Shown in pieces: positions 1 to 7,204 of a stretch of 22,045 nt of DNA. Origin of the DNA: JAWUXM01 sp034111325 (lineage in GTDB: Bacteria; Pseudomonadota; Alphaproteobacteria; Rickettsiales; JABIRX01); contig JAWUXM010000045.1 of assembly GCA_034111325.1 (NCBI GenBank), forward strand, positions 1 through 22,045. The letters are read 5' to 3'. The first letter of the stretch is position 1, and the number at the start of each line of letters is the position of its first letter. A program made the position numbers and the translations under genes. The notes beneath the pieces are model-generated. The model worked only from the letters and a program-made list of their open reading frames with translations. It ran no database searches and was not told the origin of the DNA.

Positions 1-205
1 CTTCATAAGGGCATTCGCGATTCTTTGTCATATTATTATTTGAATTAGTGAGTTGTGATTGGGTTGATACCCAATTATGCAGAGTATTTACATTTATACC
101 TAAATCTCTAGCTGTTTGAGAAATTGATTGATCTGAATCTATGGCTAATTTTGCCGAAGATATTTTGAATTCTAATGGGTAATTAGCACGAGTTTTATTG
201 GACAT
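1..205 (-). CDS. IS3-type transposase OrfA, N-terminal part (runs off left edge)
   Basis: The minus strand from an ATG at 205 reads about 68 codons without a stop to the window edge. The product begins MSNKTRANYPLEFKISSAKL and continues with SISQTARDLGINVNTLHNWV. That is the helix-turn-helix of the OrfA (HTH_Tnp_1) protein of IS3-family elements, which binds the element's ends and is joined to the OrfB integrase domain by programmed frameshifting. The pattern of K-x-x-A followed by S-x-x-x-x-A-R-x-L-G-I and N-x-L-x-x-W is diagnostic of the family. The rest of OrfA and all of OrfB would lie outside the window, so I cannot say whether the element is intact. The reading frame is open in all that is visible. 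Confidence 0.85.
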   Translation of the reverse strand, partial: MSNKTRANYPLEFKISSAKLAIDSDQSISQTARDLGINVNTLHNWVSTQSQLTNSNNNMTKNRECPYE

Positions 206-254
206 AATTTTTACTTAAATGATTAATTTTATGTCCGGAAAATCGTCACCACAT
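1..254 (-). mobile_element. IS3-family element, left (orfA-proximal) end
   Basis: The OrfA gene at 1-205 is preceded on the minus strand by a stretch beginning TGTGGTGACGATTTT and ending in CCGGACAT, at about 232-254. IS3 elements commonly have imperfect terminal repeats that start with TG and contain a GGACA block on the inner side, so I place the element border near 250-254. The other end and the target duplication are outside the window. The exact border is inferred. Confidence 0.55.
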
Positions 255-335
255 CAAACCTCCGACCAAGTGATTAACAGTAACCTGCTCAGCTACCTCC
301 CTACCGAAGAACAATGGAAGCACATGCAATACTAA
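231..335 (+). pseudogene. Short gene scrap next to the IS end
   Basis: An open frame of 34 codons starts at ATG 231, inside the probable IS terminal repeat, and stops at 333-335. The part outside the IS, from about 255, reads SDQVINSNLLSYLPTEEQ and then WKHMQY. It uses more C/G-ending codons than the neighbouring DNA. The pattern N-x-L-L-x-x-L-P-x-E resembles the start of Crp/Fnr-type regulators, but it is too short to assign. It may be the stump of a host gene cut by the IS, or chance. No ribosome binding site is obvious. Confidence 0.2.
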
Positions 336-582
336 CATTAATCTTTAAATACGCATTTGCAGCTATGTAATTCATATGTTGGAATTGGTATAAACTTAAG
401 TGAAATATTACGCAGCTTCTCACATAATAAAACCAGCAAGATATTTAATTATTACCAACTACCAAATAGCTATATCGTAAAAAAAGATGATTTAAATTAA
501 AGGAGCGTATAAAATCACACGTGTGAAGACGACTTTGGCGTTGAGACATTAAATATTTTAGTAAAACGAAGAAAGGTTTAGC
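336..582. other. Intergenic stretch with a 12-base perfect palindrome
   Basis: This AT-rich stretch contains no recognisable gene. It holds TCACACGTGTGA at 515-526, a perfect 12-base palindrome 56 bases before the channel gene, which could be an operator. It also holds an isolated AAGGAG at 500-505 with no ORF behind it. A ribosome binding site for the following gene (AGAAAGG) lies at about 570-575. I found no convincing -35/-10 pair. Confidence 0.4.
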
Positions 583-1011
583 ATGTTTAGCGTGTTTATT
601 ATCAACATTATCATCATTACAATTTCAGTCATACTATACGCTGATTTTTTATATTTCCTCTCAGTTTATATACCTAAGTTAAAAATCCCTAAACGTTTAA
701 AAGTCGTCACCGCCATGTTCGGCGTATTAACGGCGCATACGGCAGTAATATGGCTTTTTGGCTTTGCATTCTATATCCTAATTGAATTAGGAGATTATGG
801 CATGTTGCAAGGTAATTTTAATTATGAATTAATGGATTACATATACTTTTCTTTCACAACCTACACTTCTCTCGGGCTTGGTGATATCGCACCTCTTGGT
901 GATATTCGCTTTTTAGTTGGTTTAGAAGCATTAACTGGCTTAGCGCTAATAACTTGGGGAGCATCCTTTATCTACATTGAAATGGGTCAATTCTGGAATC
1001 ATCGCAAATAG
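583..1011 (+). CDS. Two-helix potassium channel-like (Ion_trans_2) protein
   Basis: A 142-residue membrane protein. It has an N-terminal hydrophobic helix (about 2-28), a basic loop (PKLKIPKRLK), a second helix (about 44-70), a pore loop and a last helix (about 109-132). The pore loop carries TTYTSLGLGD at 92-101, followed by IAP. This matches the K+ channel signature T-x-G-[YF]-G-D in every position except that Leu replaces the aromatic residue. Soluble regulatory domains (RCK/TrkA) are missing, so it is a bare pore module. An AGAAAGG lies 7 bases before the ATG. It stands alone on the plus strand and converges on the tautomerase gene 13 bases downstream. Such proteins are annotated as potassium channel family proteins in many alphaproteobacteria. 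The Leu in the filter makes true K+ selectivity uncertain. Confidence 0.75.
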   Translation: MFSVFIINIIIITISVILYADFLYFLSVYIPKLKIPKRLKVVTAMFGVLTAHTAVIWLFGFAFYILIELGDYGMLQGNFNYELMDYIYFSFTTYTSLGLGDIAPLGDIRFLVGLEALTGLALITWGASFIYIEMGQFWNHRK

Positions 1012-1024
1012 ATGTATTCATGGG

Positions 1025-1375
1025 CTAGATAGTTCGCTTTGTATAGGACTCAGCTTCTATTTCAAGGATTTCTGCGCAGAGTTGTGTTCCTTCTCGCCAT
1101 GGCGCCATTGATTGCAAACTGCTAACTATTTGCTCGGAAAGTTGTTTACGAAACTCAATAGATCGACCACTAAGAATTGCAAGTTTCGCATAGATAAAAC
1201 CATCTTTTGTAGCGCCACGCCCAATTAAAAAATTATCTAATTTTATAGTGCGGCTTTTTAGGGCTAATTCTGCAAACTCGCCAAGATCTAAAATAACTTT
1301 ATTTAACTCCGCTAATGTTTTCTCTGCATTAAATTCTGTGAGGTTAGAGCTATATTCTATAATTAAATGAGGCAT
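1025..1375 (-). CDS. 5-carboxymethyl-2-hydroxymuconate delta-isomerase family protein (tautomerase fold)
   Basis: The 116-residue product begins MPHLIIEYSSNL, the typical start of the CHMI (HpaF) branch of the tautomerase superfamily. After removal of Met, Pro becomes the N-terminal catalytic base. The length and the C-terminal part (REGTQLCAEILEIEAESYTK) fit the family, whose members usually have about 115-130 residues. In aromatic degraders CHMI acts in the homoprotocatechuate pathway. No other gene of that pathway is nearby, so the substrate here is unknown and the name gives the fold and chemistry only. It is transcribed away from the phosphorylase/PRPP synthetase genes, with a 126-base divergent gap (1376-1501) in which I see no clear promoter. 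Confidence 0.8.
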   Translation of the reverse strand: MPHLIIEYSSNLTEFNAEKTLAELNKVILDLGEFAELALKSRTIKLDNFLIGRGATKDGFIYAKLAILSGRSIEFRKQLSEQIVSSLQSMAPWREGTQLCAEILEIEAESYTKRTI

Positions 1376-1501
1376 GTTATTATTTTCTAAAATTTAAAAG
1401 AAAAAGTAGAATAACAGAAACAAACTAATACCAACTTCTATCTTTCGATATATGTTTGATAGAATTTAACAAAAACGCTTAGCACTTTTTAAGTTTTACA
1501 A

Positions 1502-1663
1502 ATGAAACTAACCTTTTTAGGCGCAACAGAAACAGTAACTGGTTCAAAATATCTTATTGAATCAGTTGATCAAAAAACCCTCCTTGATTGTGGTTTGTTT
1601 CAAGATCACAAAGAATTACGTGAACGCAACTATTCCTAAAATCTAGAAAACTACGAATTATGA
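1502..1663 (+). pseudogene. Broken MBL-fold metallo-hydrolase (RNase J/CPSF-like), N-terminal stump
   Basis: An ATG at 1502 opens a 45-codon frame that starts MKLTFLGATETVTGSKYLIE and ends LLDCGLFQDHKELRERNYS before TAA at 1637-1639. This is the unmistakable beginning of metallo-beta-lactamase-fold beta-CASP proteins (usual form: LGATGTVTGS, then DCGLFQG and LRxRN), which normally have about 450 residues. The HxHxDH metal site and everything after it are missing, so the gene has lost nearly its whole body. In the same frame after the stop, NLENYEL and a TGA at 1661-1663 follow. That TGA overlaps the ATG of the next gene as ATGA, as expected if this is the surviving tail of the old gene and was once translationally coupled to it. 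The tail identification is an inference. Confidence 0.8.
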
Positions 1664-3159
1664 CTAAAAGATCTACTCTAAAATTACAGAAATTAGGTAT
1701 CGATACGTATAAAGAAGCAATTGTCTATATGCGTCAAGATTGTCATATTTGCTTAGCTGAGGGTTTCGAAGCACCAGCCCGTGTGCGCGTTATTTTAGGC
1801 AACAAATCAATTATCGCGACTGTAAATATTGTTACCTCAAATATTTTAAAGAAACATCAAGCCAGCCTTTCAGATTATGCGTGGCAAATATTAGACGCTA
1901 AAGCAGGCGATAAAATAAATGTTGTCCATGCCAAACAGCTAGAATCACAAAGTTTTGTTAGGTCAAAAATTTATGGCAATAGCCTTTCACAAGAAGAGTT
2001 TTCGGCGATTATTTCTGATATAGCACATGGTCAATATTCTGACATTTACACCTCAGCATTTCTTAGCAGCTGTGCAGGAGGTCGCATGAGCCTTGATGAG
2101 ATGATTTACCTCACCAAAGCCATGGTTGATGTTGGCGATAAACTCAAATGGCAAAAACCGATGATTGTTGATAAGCATTGCGTTGGTGGCTTAGCGGGTA
2201 ATCGTACAACACCAATTATCGTAGCAATTGTTGCATCTTTTGGCCTTACTATGCCTAAAACTTCTTCACGAGCTATCACCTCCCCTTCAGGCACGGCAGA
2301 TGCTATGGAGGTCTTAGCGCCTGTTATATTTGATATAAAAGCAATGCAAAAAATTATCAGAAAACAAAATGGCTGTATAGTGTGGGGTGGTGGTGTTTCG
2401 CTTAGCCCTGCCGATGATATTTTAATTCATGTTGAAAGAGCTTTAAATTTAGATGCTGAGGGGCAATTAGTTGCCTCTATTCTTTCCAAGAAAATTAGCG
2501 CTGGCTCTACCCATATCGTCATTGATATTCCTATTGGTCCAACTGCTAAAATTCGCGACCATAAAACTGCAGAAGAGTTAAGTTCTTACCTTAAAAGAGT
2601 TGGGCAAAGATTTGATATTACTATAAAAACTATATTTACCGATGGCACAAAACCAGTTGGGCACGGCATTGGCCCAAGCCTAGAAGCGCGTGACGTTGTT
2701 GCCGTCTTGCAAAATGACAAGGGTGCATCGCAAGATCTACGAGAACGCGCATTACTACTAGCTAGTCATGTTCTCGAATTTGCACCTAATGTTAAAACTG
2801 GCGAAGGTTTAGCAATTGCCACAGAAATACTTGATAACGGCAAAGCATGGCATAAATTCCAAGAAATATGTGAAGCGCAAGGCGGCATGCGCCAAATCCC
2901 ACTAGCAAAATATACTAAAAATTATATCGCTAAAAATAGCGGAATGGTCACAGCGATTAATAATGGTCAGATGGCATTGATTGCCAAGCTTGCTGGTGCG
3001 CCAAATGATAAAGCTGCAGGCGTTGATTTACATGTAACAATTGGCAACAATGTTACAAAAAACGACGCACTATTTACTATCCATGCAGATTCACTTGGGC
3101 AACTTGATTATGCCCTCAACTATCTCAAAAATAATAACGAAATAATCACTATATCATGA
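1660..3159 (+). CDS. Thymidine phosphorylase family / AMP phosphorylase-like protein
   Basis: A 499-residue protein of the nucleoside phosphorylase-II family. It belongs to the long branch that carries an extra N-terminal domain (about 1-90), as in archaeal AMP phosphorylase and 'thymidine phosphorylase 2'. Key motifs are DKHCVGGLAGNRTTP (171-185, phosphate binding), KTSSRAITSPSGTADAMEVL (200-219) and a glycine-rich stretch near 240-250. The family phosphorolyses nucleosides or NMPs to the free base plus ribose-1-phosphate or ribose-1,5-bisphosphate. The ATG at 1660 is chosen because it overlaps the stop of the broken MBL gene (ATGA). The gene ends in an ATGA overlap with the PRPP synthetase, so the pair is surely co-translated. 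The pairing suggests salvage linking nucleotide breakdown to PRPP. Whether the substrate is AMP/CMP/UMP or thymidine cannot be decided from sequence. Confidence 0.88.
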   Translation: MTKRSTLKLQKLGIDTYKEAIVYMRQDCHICLAEGFEAPARVRVILGNKSIIATVNIVTSNILKKHQASLSDYAWQILDAKAGDKINVVHAKQLESQSFVRSKIYGNSLSQEEFSAIISDIAHGQYSDIYTSAFLSSCAGGRMSLDEMIYLTKAMVDVGDKLKWQKPMIVDKHCVGGLAGNRTTPIIVAIVASFGLTMPKTSSRAITSPSGTADAMEVLAPVIFDIKAMQKIIRKQNGCIVWGGGVSLSPADDILIHVERALNLDAEGQLVASILSKKISAGSTHIVIDIPIGPTAKIRDHKTAEELSSYLKRVGQRFDITIKTIFTDGTKPVGHGIGPSLEARDVVAVLQNDKGASQDLRERALLLASHVLEFAPNVKTGEGLAIATEILDNGKAWHKFQEICEAQGGMRQIPLAKYTKNYIAKNSGMVTAINNGQMALIAKLAGAPNDKAAGVDLHVTIGNNVTKNDALFTIHADSLGQLDYALNYLKNNNEIITIS

Positions 3160-4037
3160 CAATTATTTTTTCTTTTCCAGGCTCAGAACAATTAGTAGAT
3201 AAAATTATCACCAAACTAAGCTACCAAAAAGGCAATATTACAACGAGGCGTTTTCCCGATGGCGAGTCATATTTACGTATAAATGATGATGTCAAAGCAC
3301 AAGATATAGTTATTATCGCTAGCCTTGACCACCCTGATGATAAAATAATGCCCCTGCTGTTCTTTGCCAAAACTTGTCGTGAATTAGGAGCAAAGAAAAT
3401 TACATTAGTCGCGCCATATTTAGGCTATATGCGTCAAGATATTCGCTTTAAGGCTGGTGAGGCAGTCACTTCAGATATTTTTGCACAATTAATTTCACAG
3501 TATTTTGATACATTAATTACGATTGATCCACATCTACATCGCCATAAAACTCTTGGTGAAATTTATACAATTCCTACAAAAATTATTCATGCAGCTAATG
3601 CTGTGACAAAATGGATTAAAGATAATGTTAAAAAGCCCCTGCTCATTGGCCCAGATGAAGAAAGTCAACAATGGGTTCATGATATGGCAGAGAAAACAAA
3701 CGCCCCCTTTCTTATATTAGAGAAAGTTCGCCATGGCGATAAAGATGTTGAGATTTCAGTGCCTGAAGTTAAAAAATTTGCAGACCACACTCCAATATTA
3801 GTTGATGATATTATCTCAACTGGCAGGACGATGATTGAAACCATGAAGCATTTGCAAAAAGCTAAAATGCTAGCGCCAATCTGTATAGGCGTACATGCCA
3901 TATTTGCTGATGACGCTTACATAAACCTACAAAATGCCGGCGCCAGCAAAATCATTAGTTGCAACACAATCCCCCATCCCTCAAATAACATCGACATGTC
4001 TGGTGATATTATCGAAGCACTAACTCATTCGAGGTAA
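3156..4037 (+). CDS. prs: Ribose-phosphate pyrophosphokinase (PRPP synthetase)
   Basis: A 293-residue protein that would make PRPP from ribose-5-phosphate and ATP. Visible motifs are RRFPDGE (31-37), APYLGYMRQD (86-95, ATP-binding flexible region), DPHLHRH (124-130, metal/ATP site), and the PRPP-binding loop VDDIISTGRT (216-225). It is shorter than the classic bacterial Prs (about 315 residues) and resembles the divergent, archaeal-like branch often found next to long thymidine phosphorylases. The start ATG overlaps the upstream stop by 4 bases. The gene converges with ankyrin gene 1 across 57 bases (4038-4094), where I see no strong terminator hairpin. It may be the only PRPP source or an accessory copy; this cannot be told here. 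Confidence 0.9.
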   Translation: MTIIFSFPGSEQLVDKIITKLSYQKGNITTRRFPDGESYLRINDDVKAQDIVIIASLDHPDDKIMPLLFFAKTCRELGAKKITLVAPYLGYMRQDIRFKAGEAVTSDIFAQLISQYFDTLITIDPHLHRHKTLGEIYTIPTKIIHAANAVTKWIKDNVKKPLLIGPDEESQQWVHDMAEKTNAPFLILEKVRHGDKDVEISVPEVKKFADHTPILVDDIISTGRTMIETMKHLQKAKMLAPICIGVHAIFADDAYINLQNAGASKIISCNTIPHPSNNIDMSGDIIEALTHSR

Positions 4038-4094
4038 TCTTTAATTTCCTCTCTCTCCGCGTCATTAGGCGTCAAACAGAGCTTTTTTATACAA

Positions 4095-6542
4095 TTACAT
4101 ATCAGGAGAATGGGATGCCTTACCCTTATCATTAAATTGACTCCGAGCTACCCAATATGGCACGCTATCTGCTATTTTCTGGTCATCATGCCTTTGCTCA
4201 CCAGCTGCTCCTCCTATAAAAGAACTATCTTCTTTGCTTTGCTCTTCTAAACATCGGTCCCTGCTAGCATGAAACAAAACGTAACAACCTTTATATACCC
4301 CATCACGATAATATGCCTGACTACCTCTAGGAACACCTGTATATTCTTCTATTTTGTTAGCGTTTGCCTCCATAGTAACTAGATTTGCTGCCCTTTTCAT
4401 ATTAATATTTTGTTGATGCTTAGGAACTGTTTTGGATAATTCATGATCCACTTGTGGAGAGTTAATATACTCACTAAGCACCGTAGATATTGGACCAATG
4501 GAAAGCATATCAACCAAGCTTGGATTCATTACTACAGCTTCCCCCTTTGATTTATAAGCTGCCAAGATGGCACTAACTTTTCCTACCACAGACAAGTTAG
4601 GAATAATCTCTGGTATTGCAAAAACATGTGATCTCTCAATAATACTACGCATAGAATCTACCAATTCCTGCATTATGGGGTTTGCAGCTTGAACATATAT
4701 ATCAAAACCAATAAATGAGCGTGGTTTATTTGCAGGATTAAGAGCAGCTAATAATTTGCTCATTCTTTTCTCAGAAACGGAATCTAGCCCAACAAAGTCT
4801 TTTAGGCTAAGGTGATTTAATATTTTTCCATAAAAACCATTAAAACCCATTACCAAATCTAACATTGATGCTGTAGGCAATTGCCTTCCGGCTATTTTCT
4901 CCTCTTGTTTTTTTTCTTCATCAATAGTTACACCATTTAAAACCCTTTCTGCCGCATCTAAATTATCCTCATCCAACTCATAACATGCTCGTTCTAATGC
5001 CAATAATTTTTTCGGTGAATCTTTATCATCATTCAACAATGTTATATTCTCTATTATCTTACTCTGTATTTGCAGTATTTTTTCTATATCTACTAACGCT
5101 CTTGGAATTTTCTGAACAGCATCATGCCCCTCCTCAAACAAACCACTTGCTAAGAATGTTTTGATAATTTCTGTATGCCCCTTTTTGATTGCCAATAATA
5201 GAGGAGTGTTTCTGTGAATAAAAGTTTTTGCATTTATAGCTGCACCATTCTTAAGCAGAACCTGCACAACATTGGCACGTCCCGTTTCTACTGCTAAATG
5301 CAATAATGTACCACCATAATTAAAAGTAGCATTAATATCATGCCCTGTATTAAGCAGAGTTTGCACAACATTAGCACTACCATTCACTACCGCAAGCTTA
5401 AGGCAATCATATCGCAGAGCAATCTCAGCACTTCTCTTTGCAGCAAGAAATACTTCGACAATATCTGCATAATCTTTGTGTATTGCATCAGATAATACAG
5501 CATTAATCCTCATACAACCATCCCCTAGCTCTGGATCAAGGCGTGCTACATCACTCAAAAGCACTTTTACAATCTCTACATTTCTTTTTATGACAGCCTT
5601 CCACAAGACATCGACGTAAGATATACGTCCTCCTGTAAGCCCGCTTACTCGAACAGTAATGACATAAGCCCCATATTTTATAAGTAATGATACCGCTTCT
5701 AAATGACCCCGTTCCACAGCAGACAATAATGCTGATCTATATGGTCTTGTTTTTATTTCATTAATATCCGCTCCTGCCGCTATAAGAATTTTTAGTATTG
5801 CAACATTACCATTTGCTGCTGCTATCATCAAAGCCGTATTATTCTTGCTACTGCTTGCATTAGGATTATCACCTTTTTGCAAACAAGCTCGTACAACATC
5901 CGCATAGCCTTTTTCTACAGCATATAATAATGTCACATTAGGAGTTTCAAGATATTTCAAATTTTTTTCTCCCAAACTTAACCTTCTTTCCTGGGCAGCA
6001 GGTATAATATCTCCAAGCAGATCTCTCCCATAACGACTCCATTCAAACTCTCCAACATTATAATAATACTCTATAATATTTTCACGCTCTCTCTCCACAA
6101 GACATATCATCGCCTTACCAGTAAGCGTTTCCATCCTCGCTCCTGCAGTAAGCAATATTTTTATAATTTCATCATCACCTCGCATCATAGCATATATTAA
6201 TGCCGTAATTTCATGCTCCTTAGTTTTTACCGTAATATCGGCTCCTCCATCTATAAGCGCTTGTACAACATCCACTTGCCCATCCTCTACAGCAACCATC
6301 AAAGCCGTGCGTCCATCCTCATCTGTAGCATCAATAAGAGTTGCAATCTCTACGTTACACTCTTTTGCAACCCGATCAAATTTATTCTGTAAGGCAATAA
6401 CAAATTGGCGAGAATTGCGTTTCCTTTCCTCTCCCTTACTATCATCGTAATCTTGTATAAGCTGAGCAATCACGCTTTGCGTTCGGTCAAATAAAGATAT
6501 AGGGCTATTATACTTTATTCTTTGCAATTCGATTTCCATCAT
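4095..6542 (-). CDS. Ankyrin-repeat protein with F-box-like segment, probable effector
   Basis: An 815-residue protein with no signal peptide or membrane helix. Roughly ten ankyrin repeats lie in about residues 75-140 and 200-485; clear ones include DGRTALMVAVEDGQVDVVQA, NNTALMIAAANGNVAILK and GGTLLHLAVETGRANVVQV. The C-terminal 330 residues are not ankyrin. At about 573-595 they contain KILNHLSLKDFVGLDSV followed by SEKRMSKLL, which resembles an F-box (ILxxLSLKDLLxLxxVSKRWxxLL). I recognise no domain after that. A GAGG lies 6 bases before the first of two tandem ATGs. A well-spaced promoter lies at 6576-6604. Ankyrin plus F-box proteins of intracellular bacteria (for example Legionella AnkB) act inside the host, so this is a plausible secreted effector. 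The secretion route and target are unknown. Confidence 0.85.
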   Translation of the reverse strand: MMEIELQRIKYNSPISLFDRTQSVIAQLIQDYDDSKGEERKRNSRQFVIALQNKFDRVAKECNVEIATLIDATDEDGRTALMVAVEDGQVDVVQALIDGGADITVKTKEHEITALIYAMMRGDDEIIKILLTAGARMETLTGKAMICLVERERENIIEYYYNVGEFEWSRYGRDLLGDIIPAAQERRLSLGEKNLKYLETPNVTLLYAVEKGYADVVRACLQKGDNPNASSSKNNTALMIAAANGNVAILKILIAAGADINEIKTRPYRSALLSAVERGHLEAVSLLIKYGAYVITVRVSGLTGGRISYVDVLWKAVIKRNVEIVKVLLSDVARLDPELGDGCMRINAVLSDAIHKDYADIVEVFLAAKRSAEIALRYDCLKLAVVNGSANVVQTLLNTGHDINATFNYGGTLLHLAVETGRANVVQVLLKNGAAINAKTFIHRNTPLLLAIKKGHTEIIKTFLASGLFEEGHDAVQKIPRALVDIEKILQIQSKIIENITLLNDDKDSPKKLLALERACYELDEDNLDAAERVLNGVTIDEEKKQEEKIAGRQLPTASMLDLVMGFNGFYGKILNHLSLKDFVGLDSVSEKRMSKLLAALNPANKPRSFIGFDIYVQAANPIMQELVDSMRSIIERSHVFAIPEIIPNLSVVGKVSAILAAYKSKGEAVVMNPSLVDMLSIGPISTVLSEYINSPQVDHELSKTVPKHQQNINMKRAANLVTMEANANKIEEYTGVPRGSQAYYRDGVYKGCYVLFHASRDRCLEEQSKEDSSFIGGAAGEQRHDDQKIADSVPYWVARSQFNDKGKASHSPDM

Positions 6543-6554
6543 CTTTTACCTCGT

Positions 6555-6588
6555 AATATGTTACAACGATTCACCACTATAACATATT
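6555..6588. repeat. Inverted repeat overlapping the -10 of ankyrin gene 1
   Basis: AATATGTTA (6555-6563) and TAACATATT (6580-6588) are perfect 9-base inverted arms separated by 16 bases. The right arm overlaps the end of the promoter spacer and the first bases of the -10 box, and the left arm lies in the transcribed leader. It could be an operator or a leader hairpin. Confidence 0.45.
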
Positions 6589-6604
6589 TCTGAGATCTAT
6601 ACAA
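6576..6604 (-). promoter_or_regulatory. Sigma-70-type promoter of ankyrin gene 1
   Basis: On the minus strand, TTGTAT (6604-6599) and TATAGT (6581-6576) are separated by exactly 17 bases, with an ATG 34 bases further on. The spacer ends in TATGT and its sequence AGATCTCAGAAATATGT is nearly identical to that of the promoter at 22002-22030. The repetition in front of an unrelated ORF supports function. Confidence 0.65.
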
Positions 6605-6660
6605 TCAATACTTGCTCCCCCAAGAATAAAAATAGAAACTCAATATGTGTAATTTAGGGT

Positions 6661-7156
6661 TGTTGAGTGTTATTAGGGAAGCTGTTAATTTTATCCCTAT
6701 TTCCTCTTGGCTGTTGATTTTGGAGTGAGCGGTGGCTTTCGCTTATTTTAAATTATTGATGATGGTTAGTGACAATCTCAGTCAAACTGGTGCTTTTGGC
6801 ATCTTTGTCGGACTTGCTCAAAGAACACAACATGCTCTTTTTGTAGCTTCAAATAAAATCTTCTGCCTTTTTTTACCGACTTGCCAGCTATCTGATAAAC
6901 TCTCCACCTGATTGTTGATATTTGCTGCCTGGCTTACCAAATGCTCTATCAACCATCTTTGGAAGATTTAATTTCTTAATCAAATCTCCCAGCAAAACCA
7001 AGCCTGGATGACTGGTGAGATAATCTTTTGTAACTTAGAGCTTGAATGATAAAGGTTCTTGAATTTTATTCATAACTGTTGGGTTCTTGGTTATTTATTC
7101 ACTCATTGGATAAAATCCTGAAAACATCACAAACCCAACGCTACCCTTACTCAACA
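6661..7156 (-). mobile_element. Degraded IS1380-type insertion sequence
   Basis: This gene-free stretch between ankyrin gene 1 and msrAB holds a decayed transposase (6778-7073). It is bracketed by TGTTGAGT (6661-6668) and its inverse ACTCAACA (7149-7156), which may be the worn terminal inverted repeats. An 8-base direct repeat CTCAATAT (6639-6646 and 7162-7169) lies just outside, but not immediately adjacent, so I do not claim it as the target duplication. A second inverted pair, GTTGGGTT/AACCCAAC, lies at 7078-7085 and 7132-7139. The outer borders are inferred. Confidence 0.5.
6778..7073 (-). pseudogene. IS1380-family transposase remnant, internally deleted and frameshifted
   Basis: Read from an ATG at 7073, the frame gives MNKIQEPLSFKL, a stop (TAA at 7035-7037), then VTKDYLTSHPGLVLLGDLIK and KLNLPKMVDRAFGKPGS. 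This is the typical N-terminus of IS1380-family transposases (TxHAGLxLLxxFLxxLxL, then FxxPGSNRGY). Near 6895 the frame is lost. A second frame then reads IAGKSVKKGRRFYLKLQKEH and ends at 6778, which matches the typical C-terminus of the same family (GKxVKxGRRxxLKL). The catalytic core between the two, about 300 residues in an intact enzyme, is deleted. It cannot be active. Confidence 0.75.
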
Positions 7157-7204
7157 TCTATCTCAATATACTCTATCTTTGTTCTTGAGTGTAGTCTTAC
7201 TTAG

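Noticed and set aside
231..335. Crp/Fnr regulator remnant
   Set aside because: Only about 25 residues outside the IS end are available; the similarity to N-LL-x-x-LP-x-E is too short to name the gene, so it is listed only as an unassigned scrap.
4038..4094. Possible bidirectional terminator between prs and ankyrin gene 1
   Set aside because: There is a short T-run, but the repeated GCGTC is direct, not inverted, so no stable hairpin precedes it.
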